DNA of 64,000 bases from JALHUB01 sp963719465 (GTDB lineage: Bacteria; Chloroflexota; Dehalococcoidia; DSTF01; JALHUB01). Below are positions 15,100 to 24,084 of the stretch, piece after piece. The DNA lies in the NCBI GenBank assembly GCA_963719465.1, contig OY970386.1, forward strand, positions 1,426,001 through 1,490,000, written 5' to 3'. How positions within the stretch are numbered: the first letter of the stretch is position 1; each line of letters begins with the position of its first letter. A program made the position numbers and the translations under genes. Under the pieces are notes generated by a model. That model made no database searches. It was not told where the DNA came from and worked only from the letters and a program-made list of their open reading frames with translations.

Positions 15100-16338
15100 A
15101 TGGCTAAGAAGATTGTGCTTGCATACTCCGGCGGGCTGGATACCTGCGTAGCGATCCGCTGGCTGAAGGAAGAACGCGGTTACGACGTCATCGCCCTGCA
15201 CATCGACATGGGCACGGAGAAGGACTTCGACGTGCTGCAGCAGCGGGCGCTGGCGGCAGGCGCCGCGAAAGCGCTCTGGCGGGACGGCAAGGACGACTTC
15301 ATTCGCTATTTCGCCTTTCCGGCGCTGGCGGCGGGAGCGGTCTACCAGGGGAAGTACCCGCTGGCGACGGCGCTGGGCCGGCCGCTCATCGTCAAGATGA
15401 TGGTCGACGTGGCGCGCGAGGAGGGAGCGAGCGCGGTCGGGCACGGCTCCACGGGCAAGGGCAACGACCAGGTGCGCTTCGACGTGAGCACGCAGGCGCT
15501 GGCGCCGGAGCTGGAGATCGTCGCGCCGGTCCGCGAATGGAACATGAAGACGCGCGAAGACGAGATGGCCTACGCCGCGAAGCACAACATTCCAGTCCCG
15601 GTGACGAAGGAGAGCCCCTATTCGACGGACGAAAACCTGTGGGGTCGCAGCATCGAGTGCGGCGTGCTGGAGGACCCGTGGACGGAGCCGCCGGAAGACA
15701 TCTACGAGCTGACGCGGTCGGTGAAGGACGCGCCGGAGGAGCCTTCGTACGTCGAGATCGGCTTCGAGCGCGGCATTCCGGTGTCGCTGGACGGCGAGGG
15801 GCTGGACGGCGTGACGCTGGTGAAGCGGCTGAACTTCCTGGCCGGCGAGCACGGTATCGGGCGGGTCGACCTGGTGGAGGACCGGCTCGTCGGCATCAAG
15901 TCGCGCGAGATCTACGAGGCGCCGGCGGCCTCTGTCCTGCTGGCGGCGCACGAGGCGCTGGAGCACCTTTGCCTGAGCAAGCCTCAGGCGCGGATGAAGG
16001 CGCGGATCGCGCAGGAGTATGCCGACCTTATCTACAACGGCCTCTGGTTCACGGCCTACCACCAGGACCTGGCGGCGTTCGTGCAGAGCTCGCAGCGGCA
16101 CGTCACCGGCGATGTGCGCGTGCGGCTGCACAAGGGGCAGGCGGTGCCGGTGGGACGGCGGTCGCCGAAGAGCCTGTACGACTACTCGCTGGCGACCTAC
16201 GATCAGGGCGACCAGTACGACCAGAGCGCGGCCGTGGGCTTCATCAAGATATGGGGGCTGCCGGTTCGCGTGCAGGCGCGGGCGCAGCTCCTGGCCGAGC
16301 CGGGCGAGCCGCTGCGAATCGCCAGTCCCGAGAGTTGA
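15100..16338 (+). CDS. argG: Argininosuccinate synthase
   Basis: Joins citrulline and aspartate with ATP. The N-terminal PP-loop motif AYSGGLDT is intact, with later GHGSTGKGNDQVRF and the citrulline/aspartate-binding SPYSTDENLWGRS. 412 aa, normal length. The ATG is preceded by GGAAAGAGGAAG. It follows the MazF gene by 22 bp and precedes a small unknown gene, a HAD phosphatase and argH, so the last two arginine steps are still clustered although separated by accessory genes. Confidence 0.97.
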   Translation: MAKKIVLAYSGGLDTCVAIRWLKEERGYDVIALHIDMGTEKDFDVLQQRALAAGAAKALWRDGKDDFIRYFAFPALAAGAVYQGKYPLATALGRPLIVKMMVDVAREEGASAVGHGSTGKGNDQVRFDVSTQALAPELEIVAPVREWNMKTREDEMAYAAKHNIPVPVTKESPYSTDENLWGRSIECGVLEDPWTEPPEDIYELTRSVKDAPEEPSYVEIGFERGIPVSLDGEGLDGVTLVKRLNFLAGEHGIGRVDLVEDRLVGIKSREIYEAPAASVLLAAHEALEHLCLSKPQARMKARIAQEYADLIYNGLWFTAYHQDLAAFVQSSQRHVTGDVRVRLHKGQAVPVGRRSPKSLYDYSLATYDQGDQYDQSAAVGFIKIWGLPVRVQARAQLLAEPGEPLRIASPES

Positions 16339-16404
16339 CCTTTTATCGCCGCCGCGTGTCAGCGCCGTCGTCATCGTGATACGATAAAGGATGGAGTGGA
16401 CGCG

Positions 16405-16758
16405 ATGACGTGGGAGATCTCGGGCTGGGTCATTCGCTACTATGGCTGCAGGGAGAAAGACCCGGACTGCCACATGGGCAAGTTCGAGGTGTTCCACGCC
16501 GAGGGGCCCGCGCAGGAAGTCGAAGTGCTGACGACGATGCAGATCGAGCACATTCTGGCGGGTGAGATGGGAAAGGAATCGCTGTCCGATGAGGAGCGGG
16601 GCATCATCCTCGCCGTCGCCGGGAAGCACCTTATAGAGCAGTGCATCGAGCGGGACGGGCAGGTGCCGAGCCTCATCTATTTTTCCGGACAGATCTTTCG
16701 CTCTGAAGGCGCGGAGCGACGACTTCTCGAAGAGTGCGGCCTGGTGCCCACCATCTGA
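16405..16758 (+). CDS. Hypothetical protein in the arg cluster
   Basis: 117 aa from the ATG (GTG 9 bp upstream is an alternative; GGAG fits the ATG better). No recognised domain. The protein starts MTWEISGWVIRYYGC, contains a few cysteines (CREKDPDC) without a clear metal-site spacing, and is acidic in its C-terminal half. No signal peptide or membrane segment. It lies between argG and a HAD phosphatase on the same strand and is probably co-transcribed. Confidence 0.6.
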   Translation: MTWEISGWVIRYYGCREKDPDCHMGKFEVFHAEGPAQEVEVLTTMQIEHILAGEMGKESLSDEERGIILAVAGKHLIEQCIERDGQVPSLIYFSGQIFRSEGAERRLLEECGLVPTI

Positions 16759-16797
16759 GAGAGACATAGGCCGGTCCGAACGCTGTCACGAAAGCAC

Positions 16798-17604
16798 ATG
16801 ATCCAGGCTGTCCTGTTTGACCTGGGCGACACGCTGTGGCATTTCCCGCAGATGCCGCCCGTCGAAGTCATCCGCGGGGAGACGGTCCACCGCATCTCCG
16901 ACCTGCTGCGCTCGTGGGGCGTGCAGCCGGACGGCGAGCTGTTCTTCCTTGGTCGCGACATCCGCGCCGCCGTCGAAAAGGCGACGGACGCGGCTTACTG
17001 GGGCGACCTTGTGAGCCCGGACTATTCACGGCTGGCGCAGCGGGTCGCGGCGGAGAAGGGCCTCGTCATCAGCGACGCGCGGGCGCAGGCGCTCTGGCAT
17101 ACGTGGAACCTGGGCGGCGTCTTCCTGGGGCGGCAGCTTTACCCGGGCGTGCTGGAGACGCTGCAATGGCTGCGGGAGTTGGGCTATCGCGTGGGCTCGG
17201 TCACTAACCGCGGGCTCGGCGGCGAGCTCTTCCGGGAAGAGCTGCGACACCACGGCGTGCTCGACCTCTTCGAAGTCCTGTCCATCTCCTGCGAGGTCGG
17301 CTACCTGAAGCCGCACCCGCGCATCTTCATCCACGCGCTCGAATCGCTTGGCCTGGCAGCCGACAGCGCCGTCATGGTGGGCGATTCGCTGCGGGCGGAC
17401 GTGGCCGGCGCGAAGGCGCTGGGGATGACGACGGTCTGGAAGCGGGACAGCCGGACGCTCGACAGCAACATCGAGCGGGACATGACGGAGCCGGAGGACG
17501 GCGGCGAGGCAGCCGCCCAGACGGGCCCCCGTTCGGGCGCGGCGCCGGACTTCGTCGTCGACGACCTGGCGGAGCTGACGTTGCTGCCCCTCTTTCAGAC
17601 ATAG
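16798..17604 (+). CDS. HAD-superfamily hydrolase
   Basis: 268-aa putative phosphatase. Motif I FDLGDTLW supplies the nucleophile and acid aspartates, motif II SVTNR the threonine, motif III the lysine in KPHPRIFIHALE, and motif IV VGDSLRADVAGAKALGM the metal-binding aspartates. The cap is a small helical insertion after motif I. The substrate is unknown. Its place inside the arg operon does not identify one, since no phosphatase step exists in this pathway. A short acidic, proline-rich insert near residue 230 precedes the final strand. Confidence 0.85.
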   Translation: MIQAVLFDLGDTLWHFPQMPPVEVIRGETVHRISDLLRSWGVQPDGELFFLGRDIRAAVEKATDAAYWGDLVSPDYSRLAQRVAAEKGLVISDARAQALWHTWNLGGVFLGRQLYPGVLETLQWLRELGYRVGSVTNRGLGGELFREELRHHGVLDLFEVLSISCEVGYLKPHPRIFIHALESLGLAADSAVMVGDSLRADVAGAKALGMTTVWKRDSRTLDSNIERDMTEPEDGGEAAAQTGPRSGAAPDFVVDDLAELTLLPLFQT

Positions 17605-17673
17605 GCTTGGCAGAAGCGCCGTCATCGGCGAGAATGGCGTCAGCAGACGCCGGACTGCCGAAGGAGCGGTGGA

Positions 17674-19116
17674 ATGCCTGATCGCCGGGAAGGCCCTCGT
17701 CGGCCGCGTGGCGAAGGACAGCGAAAGCCCTGGAGCGGACGCTTCGCCGGCAAAACTAACCCCCTGGTAGACGCCTACACAAGCTCTCTCGACGTGGACG
17801 CGATGCTCTACGCGGAAGACATTCGCGCGTCCATCGCGCACGCACGCATGCTGGCGAAGCAGCGGATCATCTCGCGGGCGGACGCGCAGGCGATAGTGCG
17901 CGGGCTGCGGGAGATCGAGCGGGAGATCGAGCGCGGCGAGTTCGAGTTCGACTCGTCGCTGGAGGACATCCACACGAACGTCGAGGCGCGGCTGGCGGAG
18001 AAGATCGGCGAGGCGGCGGGCCGGCTGCACACGGCGCGCTCTCGCAACGACCAGGTGGCGACGGACCTGCGCCTGTTCGCCAGGGAAGCGATTGCGCACC
18101 TGATGGCGGCGCTGCAGGGGCTGCAGTCGGCGCTGCTGGACGCGGCGGAACGAAACAAGGACGTCGTCATCCCCGGCTACACGCATCTGCAGCGGGCGCA
18201 GCCGGTCCTGCTGGCGCACCATTTGCTTGCCTACGTCGAGATGCTGGACCGCGATTTCGAGCGACTTGTCGGCTGCTATTTGCGGACGGACGTGATGCCG
18301 CTGGGAAGCGGCGCGCTGGCGGGCGTGCCATACCCGATCGATCGGACGGCGGTGGCGAAGGAGCTCGGATTCGCGGCCATCAGCCGGAACAGCATCGACG
18401 CGGTGTCGGACCGCGACTTCGTGGTCGAGTTCCTGGCCTGCGCCGCTATCTGCGCGATGCACCTGTCGCGGCTGGCCGAGGAGATCGTGCTCTGGACGTC
18501 GTCGGAGTTCGGGTTCGCGGAGATCGACGATGCCTTCGCGACGGGGTCGAGCATCATGCCGCAGAAGAAGAACCCGGACGTGGCGGAGCTGGCGCGCGGG
18601 CGCACAGGGCGCATCTACGGGAACCTGCTGGCGCTGCTGACGACGCTGAAGGGACTGCCGCTGTCCTACAACCGCGACCTGCAGGAGGACAAGGGGCCGT
18701 TCCTGGAGACGTACGAGAGCCTGCTGCCGACGCTGGTCATATTCGCGGAGATGCTGCCGGCGATCCGCTTCAACGCGGAGCGGACGCGGGCGGCGGCGAC
18801 GGCGGGTTACACGCTGGCGACCGATCTGGCGGACTACCTCGTCCGAAAGGGAATGCCGTTCCGCGAGGCGCACCAGGCGGTCGGGAAGCTGGTGCGATAC
18901 GCGTCGGACAAAGGCAAGGAGCTTTCGGAGCTGACGCCGGCGGAGTACAAGCGCTTCTCGCCGCTATTCGAGGCGGACGTGCTCAAGCTGAACGTCGAGG
19001 CGTCGCTGGCGGCGCGGGATGTGCCGGGCGGGACGGCGCCGAAGCGCGTGGCGGAGGCGCTGGCGGAAGCGCGGCGGCGGCTGGCGCGGCGAATGGAGGA
19101 GGCAAGCGGTGGCTGA
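17674..19116 (+). CDS. argH: Argininosuccinate lyase
   Basis: Final arginine step, releasing fumarate. Fumarase/aspartase fold: the signature GSSIMPQKKNPDVAEL is present, with the flexible loop containing the catalytic serine, plus TARSRNDQVATDLRLF and GYTHLQRAQPVL further upstream. 480 aa, within range. Start ATG at 17674 follows GAAGGAG. The gene ends inside the start of rpe (8-bp overlap), so the pair is translationally coupled. Confidence 0.97.
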   Translation: MPDRREGPRRPRGEGQRKPWSGRFAGKTNPLVDAYTSSLDVDAMLYAEDIRASIAHARMLAKQRIISRADAQAIVRGLREIEREIERGEFEFDSSLEDIHTNVEARLAEKIGEAAGRLHTARSRNDQVATDLRLFAREAIAHLMAALQGLQSALLDAAERNKDVVIPGYTHLQRAQPVLLAHHLLAYVEMLDRDFERLVGCYLRTDVMPLGSGALAGVPYPIDRTAVAKELGFAAISRNSIDAVSDRDFVVEFLACAAICAMHLSRLAEEIVLWTSSEFGFAEIDDAFATGSSIMPQKKNPDVAELARGRTGRIYGNLLALLTTLKGLPLSYNRDLQEDKGPFLETYESLLPTLVIFAEMLPAIRFNAERTRAAATAGYTLATDLADYLVRKGMPFREAHQAVGKLVRYASDKGKELSELTPAEYKRFSPLFEADVLKLNVEASLAARDVPGGTAPKRVAEALAEARRRLARRMEEASGG

Positions 19117-19792
19117 CAACATCAAGATCGCGCCGTCGATACTTTCCGCCGACTACCTGCGGCTAGGCGAGCAGGTGAAGGAGGCCGAGGCGGGCGGCGC
19201 CGACTACATCCACGTCGACGTGATGGACGGGCGATTCGTGCCGAACATCACCATCGGGCCAGTCGTTGTCGAGGCGATAAGGCGGGCGACGCGGCTGCCA
19301 CTGGACGTGCACCTGATGATCGAGGAGCCGGAGCGGCACATCGAGGCGTTCGCGAAAGCGGGCGCGACGTTCCTGACGGTGCATCCGGAGGCGACGCAGC
19401 AGCTTCACCGGACGGTGGCGTCGATCCGGCGGCTGGGCGCGCGGCCGGGGGTATCGCTGAACCCGGGGACGCCGGTGTCGATGGTGGAGGACGTGCTGCC
19501 GGACGTGGACATGGTGCTGGTGATGAGCGTCGACCCGGGGTTCGGCGGGCAGGAGTTCATCGAGCACGTGCTGCCGAAGGCGCGCCGGCTGCGGAAGTTG
19601 CTGGACGACGGCGGGCTGGCGGCGGAGCTGGAGATAGACGGCGGCATCAGCCTCGAGACGGCGCCGCGCTGCGTGCAGGCGGGGGTGCGGGTGCTGGTGG
19701 CGGGAACGGCGGTGTTCAAGGAGAAGACGAGCGTCGCGGAGAGCATCGCGGCGCTGCGGGCGAGCGTGGCGGGCGCGCGGCAAGTCGGGTAG
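19109..19792 (+). CDS. rpe: Ribulose-phosphate 3-epimerase
   Basis: Interconverts ribulose-5-phosphate and xylulose-5-phosphate. TIM barrel with IAPSILSADYLRLG, the metal-binding HVDVMDGRFVPNIT, LDVHLMIEEPE, SVDPGFGGQEF and EIDGGI segments, all intact. The GTG start at 19109 overlaps the argH stop and is preceded by GGAGGAGG, giving 227 aa. Last gene before the 19.8-21.2-kb repeat tract. Confidence 0.96.
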   Translation: MADNIKIAPSILSADYLRLGEQVKEAEAGGADYIHVDVMDGRFVPNITIGPVVVEAIRRATRLPLDVHLMIEEPERHIEAFAKAGATFLTVHPEATQQLHRTVASIRRLGARPGVSLNPGTPVSMVEDVLPDVDMVLVMSVDPGFGGQEFIEHVLPKARRLRKLLDDGGLAAELEIDGGISLETAPRCVQAGVRVLVAGTAVFKEKTSVAESIAALRASVAGARQVG

Positions 19793-19799
19793 GCTTGCG

Positions 19800-21216
19800 A
19801 CGCGGCAGGCGCTACCGCTCACGCAGGCAATCGATCCGGGTCCCACGTCCCGCCCTAGAACTGTGGGCGCCCCAAGCCGAGTCGAGTTCCCGGGGATCCA
19901 GAGCGGGCGAGCTTCTTGCGCGTTCACGGCCGAAGGAGCGAAGCGACTGAGGCCACCAGGTGCGCCGCCGGGCGATTCTAAGGCGCTCGAAGCGCTGATA
20001 TCAGGGGGACTTGCCTCTGGCGTTGCGGCGGGGGATGGGTGGAAGGCTTGTCGAAAGGGGCGGGCGGCCTCGGACGGACGATTTCGAGTAGGTGCGAAGG
20101 CAGCGGGAAGGGGAAACGGCACTGACGGATGAGTCCTTGCATGCCCAGGGGAATGTTTGCGGTCGGGAGGTCGCTGCCGCTCACGCAGGCAATCGATCCG
20201 GGTCCCACGTCCCACCCCAGGGCTGTCGGCACCCAAGAGGAGGCGGGTTCCCAGGGCTCCGGCGCAAGCGAGGTTCTTGGGTAGGGACGGCCGAAGGAGC
20301 GCAGCGACTGAGGCCACCCAGCGTGTAGGGAGACGCCCCTACAGCGACCGGGCCTCGATGCGTCGATGACGCCGCTCCGCAGCGGGGGCGGGCTCAGGTT
20401 ACGAGGATAGGGGCGCTGCCGCTTCCGGAGTAGAATCTCTCTTGCTCCCACGTCCCGCCCTAGAACTGTGGGCGCCCCAAGCCGAGTCGAGCTCCCGGGG
20501 ATCCGGCGCAAGCGAGGTTCTTGGGTAGGGACGGCCGAAGGAGCGCAGCGACTGAGGCCACCCAGCGTGCAGGGAGACGCCCCTACAGCGACCGGGCCTC
20601 GATGCGTCGATGACGCCGCTCTATAGCCGGCGGGCAGCCGGGGGGATCGACCAATCGAGGCGGGTCGGAGGCTTGACTAATGCGCGATGAAGCCGCCGGG
20701 CTTGCGGCAAAGGGGGCGCTGCCGCGTCGGCAGTCGAACCTTCTTTGATCCCACGTCCCACCCTAGAACTGTCGGGGCCCCAAGTAAAGTCGGCCTCCCG
20801 GGGATCCGGCGCAAGCGAGGTTCTTGGGTAGGGACGGCCGAAGGAGCGAAGCGACTGAGGCACCCAGCGTGCAGAGAGACGCCCCTACAGCGACCGGGCC
20901 TCGATGCGTCGATGACGCCGCTCCGCAGCGGGGGCGGGCTCAGGTTACGAGGATAGGGGCGCTGCCGCTTCCGGAGTAGAATCTCTCTTGCTCCCACGTC
21001 CCACCCTAGAACTGTCGGGGCCCCAAGTAAAGTCGGCCTCCCGGGGATCGGGCACAGGCGAGCTCACGGCGCATTCACGGCCGAAGGAGCGAAGCGACTG
21101 AGGCCACCAGGTGCGCAGCCGGGCGATGCTGAGGCGCTCGAAGCGTTGATGGTCAGTGAGACTTGCCTTGGCAGCGCGGCAGGGGATGGGCGGAATGCTT
21201 GTCGAAAGTGGCGGCG
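19800..21216 (+). repeat. Five-copy dispersed-repeat tract between rpe and rpmB
   Basis: 1.4 kb without a credible gene, lying between convergent rpe and rpmB. Five core copies occur at 19928, 20289, 20533, 20836 and 21079, all in plus orientation. Segment 20335-20456 is identical to 20881-21002 (122 bp). The outer two units are longer and similar to each other: the left one (about 19840-20110) carries a diverged copy of sequence that at the right end (to about 21255) includes the last dozen codons of rpmB. Open frames through the tract arise from the repeats and are not proteins. Confidence 0.9.
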
Positions 21217-21429
21217 TCAGACGGAGGATTTCGAAGACGTTCGCAGGCAGCGCGTGCAGATGTTGACCTTCGCGGCGCGACCTTCGACGTAGATGGTTTG
21301 CTTGTGGACGTTCGGCCGGAAGACACGGTTCGTCCGGGGAGCCTTTCGCTCCCAGCGGCCCGCGTGACGGTGGCGGATGTTTCGTCCAAATGCGGTCGTC
21401 TTGCCGCAGATATCGCATTTGCCGGCCAT
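21217..21429 (-). CDS. rpmB: 50S ribosomal protein L28
   Basis: 70-aa ribosomal protein beginning MAGKCDICGK, with CxxC pairs at 5/8 and 58/61, i.e. the zinc-binding form, and the conserved RNIRHRHAG and TNRVFRPNVHK. Divergent from fakA. The gene order rpmB next to fakA-degV-recG recalls the rpmB-fakA-recG neighbourhood of Firmicutes. Its 3' end forms the right edge of a repeat tract, and a degenerate copy of that end is found at about 20068-20108. Confidence 0.96.
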   Translation of the reverse strand: MAGKCDICGKTTAFGRNIRHRHAGRWERKAPRTNRVFRPNVHKQTIYVEGRAAKVNICTRCLRTSSKSSV

Positions 21430-21516
21430 TGGGCAGTCCTTTACGGGGTAAGTCCGTTCTGTGGTAGAATTCGAGTGCAATCCTAGCACGTCGCGGCGCA
21501 GGGAGGCAAGTTTCCC

Positions 21517-23208
21517 TTGACCAGCATCGAATCGGACAGGCGCGCGCCCGAAGGCGGAGGTAATGGCGGCGGAGGCGGCGTCGCGACGGCCACCCACGAC
21601 GGCAAAGAGCTGCGGGAGATGTTCGCAGCCGCGACCCACTGGCTGGAAGCGAACACGCAGGCGATCAACTCCATTAACGTCTTCCCCGTCCCCGACGGCG
21701 ACACCGGCACCAACATGTACCTCACGATGCTGGCGACGATGGACGAGGCCTATCAGAGCGGCAGCGAGGCGGCGAACGTCGTCGCTGGGGCGATGGCGCG
21801 CGGCGCGCTGATGGGGGCGCGCGGCAACTCGGGCGTCATCCTGTCGCAGATACTGCGCGGCTTCGCGGACGGCCTCTCCGAGAAGGAACGCTTCGACGGG
21901 CAGGACTTCGTGGCGGCGCTGGACGAGGCGACGCTGCGGGCGGACCGCGCCGTGACGCATCCGGTCGAAGGGACGATCCTTACGGTGATGCGGGCGGTGG
22001 CGGCAGCGGCGCACCAGCGCTCGAAGGAGTTGGGCGGCAATCTGAAGGCGATCCTGGCAGCCGCCGTCGACGCCGCGAAGGACGCGGTCGCGAAGACGCC
22101 GAGCCTGCTACCGGCACTGCGCGAGGCGGGGGTCGTCGATGCGGGCGGCCAGGGGCTGCTGGTCATGCTCGAGGGGGCGCTGCGCTACGTGCGCGGGGAC
22201 ATGGCGTCGCTGGCGCCGCTGGCAGTGCAGGACCCGGAGCGGTCGTGGGCGCGGGCGACGACGGCGTTGCACGGTGGGGAAGAGGAGGGCCTCGGCTTCT
22301 GCACGGAGTTCCTGGTGAGCGGCGAGAAGCTGAACGCCAGCGAGGTGCTGGAGCGGATGCTGGAGATGGGCGAATCGGTGCTGGTGGTCGGCGACGAGAA
22401 GCTGCTGCGGGTGCACGTGCACACGCCCGAACCCGACGCCGCGATCGCTTTCGGCCGGTCGCTGGGCGAGCTGTCGCAGGTGAAGGTCGACAACATCGAG
22501 GAGCAGGCGCAACGGTTCATCGCCCACGCGCGCGGCTATGAGGGGGACCTGGCGGCGGTGGGGATCGTCGCCGTCGTGTCGGGCGCGGGACTGGAGGACG
22601 TGTTCCGGAGCCTGGGCGCCACGGAGACCGTCCAGGGCGGCGCGACGATGAACCCTAGCACGCGTCAGATCCTGGCGGCCGTCGAGTCGTGCCCGCAGGA
22701 CAACGTCATCGTTCTGCCGAACAACAAGAACGTCGTTCTGGCCGGACAGCAGGCGGCGAAGCACAGCCACAAGCGAGTGCGGATCGTGGAGACGGCGTCG
22801 GTGCCGCAGGGGATGGCGGCGCTGGTGGCGCTGGCGCCGGAGCAGGACCTGGAGGCGAACGTCGAGCTGATGGAGGCGGCGCGCCGGGAAGTGCGGACGA
22901 TTGAAGTGACGAGAGCGATCCGCTCGACCTCCGTCGACGGGCTGCGGGTGCGCGTAGGGCAGGCGATAGCGCTGGTGGACGGCGAGCTGACGGTCGCCAA
23001 CGATTCGCCGGGTGGGGCGGTGATGGAGGCGCTGAGCCAGACGGTATCGGCGGAGACGAGCCTCGTGACGATCTACTTTGGCGCGGAATCGAAGCGAGAG
23101 GACGCGGAAGGGCTGGCGGCTGAGATCCGCGCCATGTATCCTTCTCTGGAGACTGAGGTGGTGTCGGGCGGGCAGCCCCACTACACCTACATCGTCTCCC
23201 TGGAGTGA
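21517..23208 (+). CDS. fakA: Fatty-acid kinase catalytic subunit (DhaL-domain protein)
   Basis: 563 aa. The DhaL (dihydroxyacetone-kinase-like) nucleotide domain is at residues about 30-220, with the Mg-ATP motif PVPDGDTGTNM and GARGNSGVILSQ; it is followed by the middle and C-terminal domains of FakA proteins. FakA phosphorylates fatty acids presented by FakB (DegV) proteins for phospholipid synthesis, and a degV gene follows 27 bp later. The start is TTG with GGGAGG ten bases upstream. The glycine-rich residues 12-20 are probably disordered. Confidence 0.9.
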   Translation: MTSIESDRRAPEGGGNGGGGGVATATHDGKELREMFAAATHWLEANTQAINSINVFPVPDGDTGTNMYLTMLATMDEAYQSGSEAANVVAGAMARGALMGARGNSGVILSQILRGFADGLSEKERFDGQDFVAALDEATLRADRAVTHPVEGTILTVMRAVAAAAHQRSKELGGNLKAILAAAVDAAKDAVAKTPSLLPALREAGVVDAGGQGLLVMLEGALRYVRGDMASLAPLAVQDPERSWARATTALHGGEEEGLGFCTEFLVSGEKLNASEVLERMLEMGESVLVVGDEKLLRVHVHTPEPDAAIAFGRSLGELSQVKVDNIEEQAQRFIAHARGYEGDLAAVGIVAVVSGAGLEDVFRSLGATETVQGGATMNPSTRQILAAVESCPQDNVIVLPNNKNVVLAGQQAAKHSHKRVRIVETASVPQGMAALVALAPEQDLEANVELMEAARREVRTIEVTRAIRSTSVDGLRVRVGQAIALVDGELTVANDSPGGAVMEALSQTVSAETSLVTIYFGAESKREDAEGLAAEIRAMYPSLETEVVSGGQPHYTYIVSLE

Positions 23209-23235
23209 TCCACCTATCGCGGGAGTCTCAGGCCG

Positions 23236-24084
23236 ATGACGGTCCGCGTCGTGACGGACAGCACCGCTGATCTCTCAGCCGACGTTCTGGAAGCGCTGTC
23301 GATAACCTCTGTGCCGCTCTCCGTGCTCTTCGGCGACAAGGTGTACCGCGACGGCGTTGACCTGACGACGGAACAGTTCTTCCAGAAGCTGGTGGAGAGC
23401 CGCGTTGCTCCCAGCACGTCGCAGCCGTCGGTGGGCGAGTTCCAGCAGGTCTACGAGAGGCTGGCCGGCGAGGCGAACGGAATCGTCTCCGTCCACATCG
23501 GCGCGAAGCTCTCCGGCACGGTGGCGGCGGCGACGCTGGCCCGAGACGCGATGGGCGGCCGCTGTCCCATCGAAATCATCGATTCCGAGACGACATCGCT
23601 GGGCTGCGGGTTCGCGGCGATTGCGGCGGCGCGGGCGGCAGGCGCAGGGGCGTCGATAGAGGACGTTGCTGCGGCCGCGCGGTCCGTCGTGCAACGGCAG
23701 CACACGATCTGTTTCCTTGACACGCTGGAGTACGCGCGCCGCGGGGGGCGGATCAGCCGCGTCGAGTCGATTCTGGGCGGCCTTCTTCATCTGAAACCCA
23801 TCTTCATCATCCAGGGCGTGTCGCTGCCGCTGAGCCGGGTTCGCACGCGCCCGGCGGGCCTGAGGCGCCTGTTCGAGACGGCGATGGCCTATCCCAACGT
23901 CGTGGAGGTGGGCGTAATGCACGCCACGACGCCAGAGGACGCCGAGCTGCTCGCGAGTTGGACGGCGGAGCGGCTGCCGGGCGTCCCGATTCGCATCGCG
24001 CGGCTGGGCCCCACGCTGGGCACGCATGGCGGCCCCGGGGTGATGGCGATGACTGTCGTCGAAGGAGAGAAGGGCGGGAGTTGA
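23236..24084 (+). CDS. DegV-family fatty-acid-binding protein (FakB-like)
   Basis: 282 aa. N-terminal RVVTDSTADLS and the APSTSQPSVGEF loop are DegV hallmarks; STSQPS positions the serine that holds the fatty-acid carboxylate. GAKLSGTVAAA is also typical. It delivers fatty acid to the neighbouring FakA kinase. Its stop overlaps the TTG start of recG (TTGA), so the three genes fakA-degV-recG form an operon. Confidence 0.92.
   Translation: MTVRVVTDSTADLSADVLEALSITSVPLSVLFGDKVYRDGVDLTTEQFFQKLVESRVAPSTSQPSVGEFQQVYERLAGEANGIVSVHIGAKLSGTVAAATLARDAMGGRCPIEIIDSETTSLGCGFAAIAAARAAGAGASIEDVAAAARSVVQRQHTICFLDTLEYARRGGRISRVESILGGLLHLKPIFIIQGVSLPLSRVRTRPAGLRRLFETAMAYPNVVEVGVMHATTPEDAELLASWTAERLPGVPIRIARLGPTLGTHGGPGVMAMTVVEGEKGGS

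Noticed and set aside
14986..16767. 593-aa minus-strand frame over argG
   Set aside because: A shadow of argG and the following gene; no motif and composition of a GC-driven antisense frame.
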